Assembly (NCBI GenBank): GCA_014730285.1
Contig: WJIM01000140.1
Location: forward strand, 1 to 7,511
From: Candidatus Zixiibacteriota bacterium
Lineage (GTDB): Bacteria > Zixibacteria > MSB-5A5 > JAABVY01
Reading direction: 5' to 3'
DNA length: 7,511 bases
Shown here: one piece after another, positions 6,911 to 7,511 of the stretch
Position numbering within the stretch: the stretch's first letter is position 1
How the letters are laid out: each line of letters opens with the position of its first letter
Notes under the pieces: generated by a model
Database searches by the model: none
The model's input: the letters and a program-made list of their open reading frames with translations, nothing else
Told to the model about the DNA's origin: nothing
Translations under genes and position numbers: made by a program

Positions 6911-7081
6911 TGTTGAAAAACCGGAATGTAGCGAGAAGTGTCATCATGAGGAGCCCCGACATTGTCGAGGGCGACGTGATGATCTCCGCGGTTCTTCCTG
7001 AGGCAAACGCGGAAGATTCCCACAGTCGTTCTCGCCTTCGGCGGAACTCCCTCGGAATGACGATCACCGACTTTTTCAACA
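6911..7081. mobile_element. MITE-like fold-back element, 171 bp
   Basis: The ends are perfect 10-bp terminal inverted repeats: TGTTGAAAAA at 6911-6920 and TTTTTCAACA at 7072-7081. The inside is an imperfect palindrome over its whole length. Arm blocks that pair include GTCAT with ATGAC, CGAG..CGAC with GTCG..CTCG, and ATCTCCGCG (6982-6990) with CGCGGAAGAT (7008-7017, one extra base). The left arm has about 9 more bases between the terminal repeat and the GTCAT block. No transposase is encoded, and I see no clear target-site duplication. This is the form of a non-autonomous element moved by a transposase elsewhere, or of a large REP/BIME-like repeat. Its right end is 6 bases from the next gene's Shine-Dalgarno sequence. 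Confidence 0.7.
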
Positions 7082-7087
7082 TTTCTT

Positions 7088-7095
7088 AAAGGAGG
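7088..7095 (+). promoter_or_regulatory. Strong Shine-Dalgarno sequence of the DsrE lipoprotein gene
   Basis: AAAGGAGG is a near-complete anti-16S match, but only 4 bases separate it from the ATG at 7100, tighter than usual. It sits directly after the fold-back element, so a leader hairpin could compete with ribosome access. It decides the start codon. Confidence 0.75.
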
Positions 7096-7099
7096 GAAT

Positions 7100-7511
7100 A
7101 TGAAATTGTACAGTTTATTCTTGATTTTGCTTGCGCTGGCGTTTATCATCGCATGTCAGCCCTCTGCCGAAAATACGAGTATCGAGGAGCCGGTAGAGCC
7201 CTTGACCGATGGAATGTTCATCCACATTACCAAGGGTCCCGATAATCCGCACGAGGTACTGATGGCTTTGCAGATGGCTGTTATGATGGTCGAGACCCAG
7301 GATGTTCTGATCTACTTCGATATTGACGGCGCGCAGGTGGTGCTAAACGATTCCGAGGATCTGACATTCAGCCATTTCCCGTCATTGCATACACAGATCA
7401 AAAAGCTGGCCGATCTGGGCGTTACTATGATGGCCTGTCCGGGATGTCTTAAGGTCATCGGTAAAACCGGTGACGATCTTATGCCGGGTGTGACTGTCGC
7501 CGAAAGGGAGA
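7100..7511 (+). CDS. DsrE-family sulfur-relay-like lipoprotein, 3' end beyond window
   Basis: 137 codons are visible and the frame is open at the right edge. Residues 1-19 are a lipoprotein signal: MKLY, a hydrophobic core, then the lipobox IIAC with Cys19 as the lipidation site. A short acidic, Pro-rich linker follows (SIEEPVEPLTDG). Residues about 39-137 are a DsrE/DsrF/TusD-type alpha/beta domain: 'MFIHITKGPDNPHEVLMAL' is the first strand and helix, 'DVLIYFDIDGAQVV' the second strand, and 'MMACPGCLKVIGKTGDDLMP' the loop with Cys113 and Cys116. In this family a cysteine at this loop carries persulfide sulfur between partners, and well-studied members are cytoplasmic. Here the protein should be membrane-anchored outside the cytoplasm, so a role in periplasmic thiol or sulfur chemistry is possible but unproven. 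It needs only about 10-20 more residues to finish the usual domain. No sulfur-metabolism neighbour is visible. Confidence 0.8.
   Translation, partial: MKLYSLFLILLALAFIIACQPSAENTSIEEPVEPLTDGMFIHITKGPDNPHEVLMALQMAVMMVETQDVLIYFDIDGAQVVLNDSEDLTFSHFPSLHTQIKKLADLGVTMMACPGCLKVIGKTGDDLMPGVTVAERE

Noticed and set aside
6840..7149. Short open frames on both strands across the fold-back element
   Set aside because: They read through the imperfect palindrome, so similar frames on both strands are expected. None has a good ribosome site except the DsrE gene start at 7100.

Overview
The window looks like chromosomal DNA of a Gram-negative bacterium of the FCB superphylum, probably an uncultured lineage (Zixibacteria, Marinimicrobia or a similar candidate phylum). 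The reasons are a secreted protein ending in an FlgD-like/type IX-type C-terminal domain (SPNPFRP ... WNGRN ... ASGVYLY ... GKIAVIR), a DUF3857/transglutaminase-type exported protein and a lipoprotein. The phylum is an inference from protein style. There is no rRNA or other marker gene.

Layout, left to right. (1) 1-822, minus strand: the N-terminal 274 codons of an exported DUF3857-family protein. The predicted transglutaminase part lies off the left edge. (2) 823-952: a short spacer with a strong leftward rho-independent terminator, a ribosome binding site and a small inverted repeat. (3) 953-6493, minus strand: one very large gene (1846 aa) for a secreted or surface protein. It has a signal peptide, a parallel beta-helix domain, a carboxypeptidase-regulatory/CNA-B-like beta-sandwich, nine ~108-residue fibronectin-III-like repeats plus a degenerate tenth, and the C-terminal sorting-type domain. 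(4) 6494-7099: a 606-base divergent intergenic region with small inverted repeats, a possible rightward promoter and a 171-bp fold-back (MITE-like) element with 10-bp perfect terminal inverted repeats. (5) 7100-7511, plus strand: the N-terminal 137 codons of a DsrE-family protein made as a lipoprotein, cut by the right edge.

All three proteins are predicted to leave the cytoplasm, but nothing shows that they form one pathway. The terminator between the two leftward genes argues against strong co-transcription, and the third gene is divergent. The most notable signals are the modular giant surface protein, with two nearly identical 'B-type' repeats about 1.63 kb apart that imply a multi-repeat duplication; the fold-back element ending 6 bases before the Shine-Dalgarno sequence of the DsrE lipoprotein gene; and the export of a DsrE-fold protein, a family whose studied members are cytoplasmic sulfur carriers. 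I found no tRNA, rRNA, CRISPR array, transposase or complete defence system.
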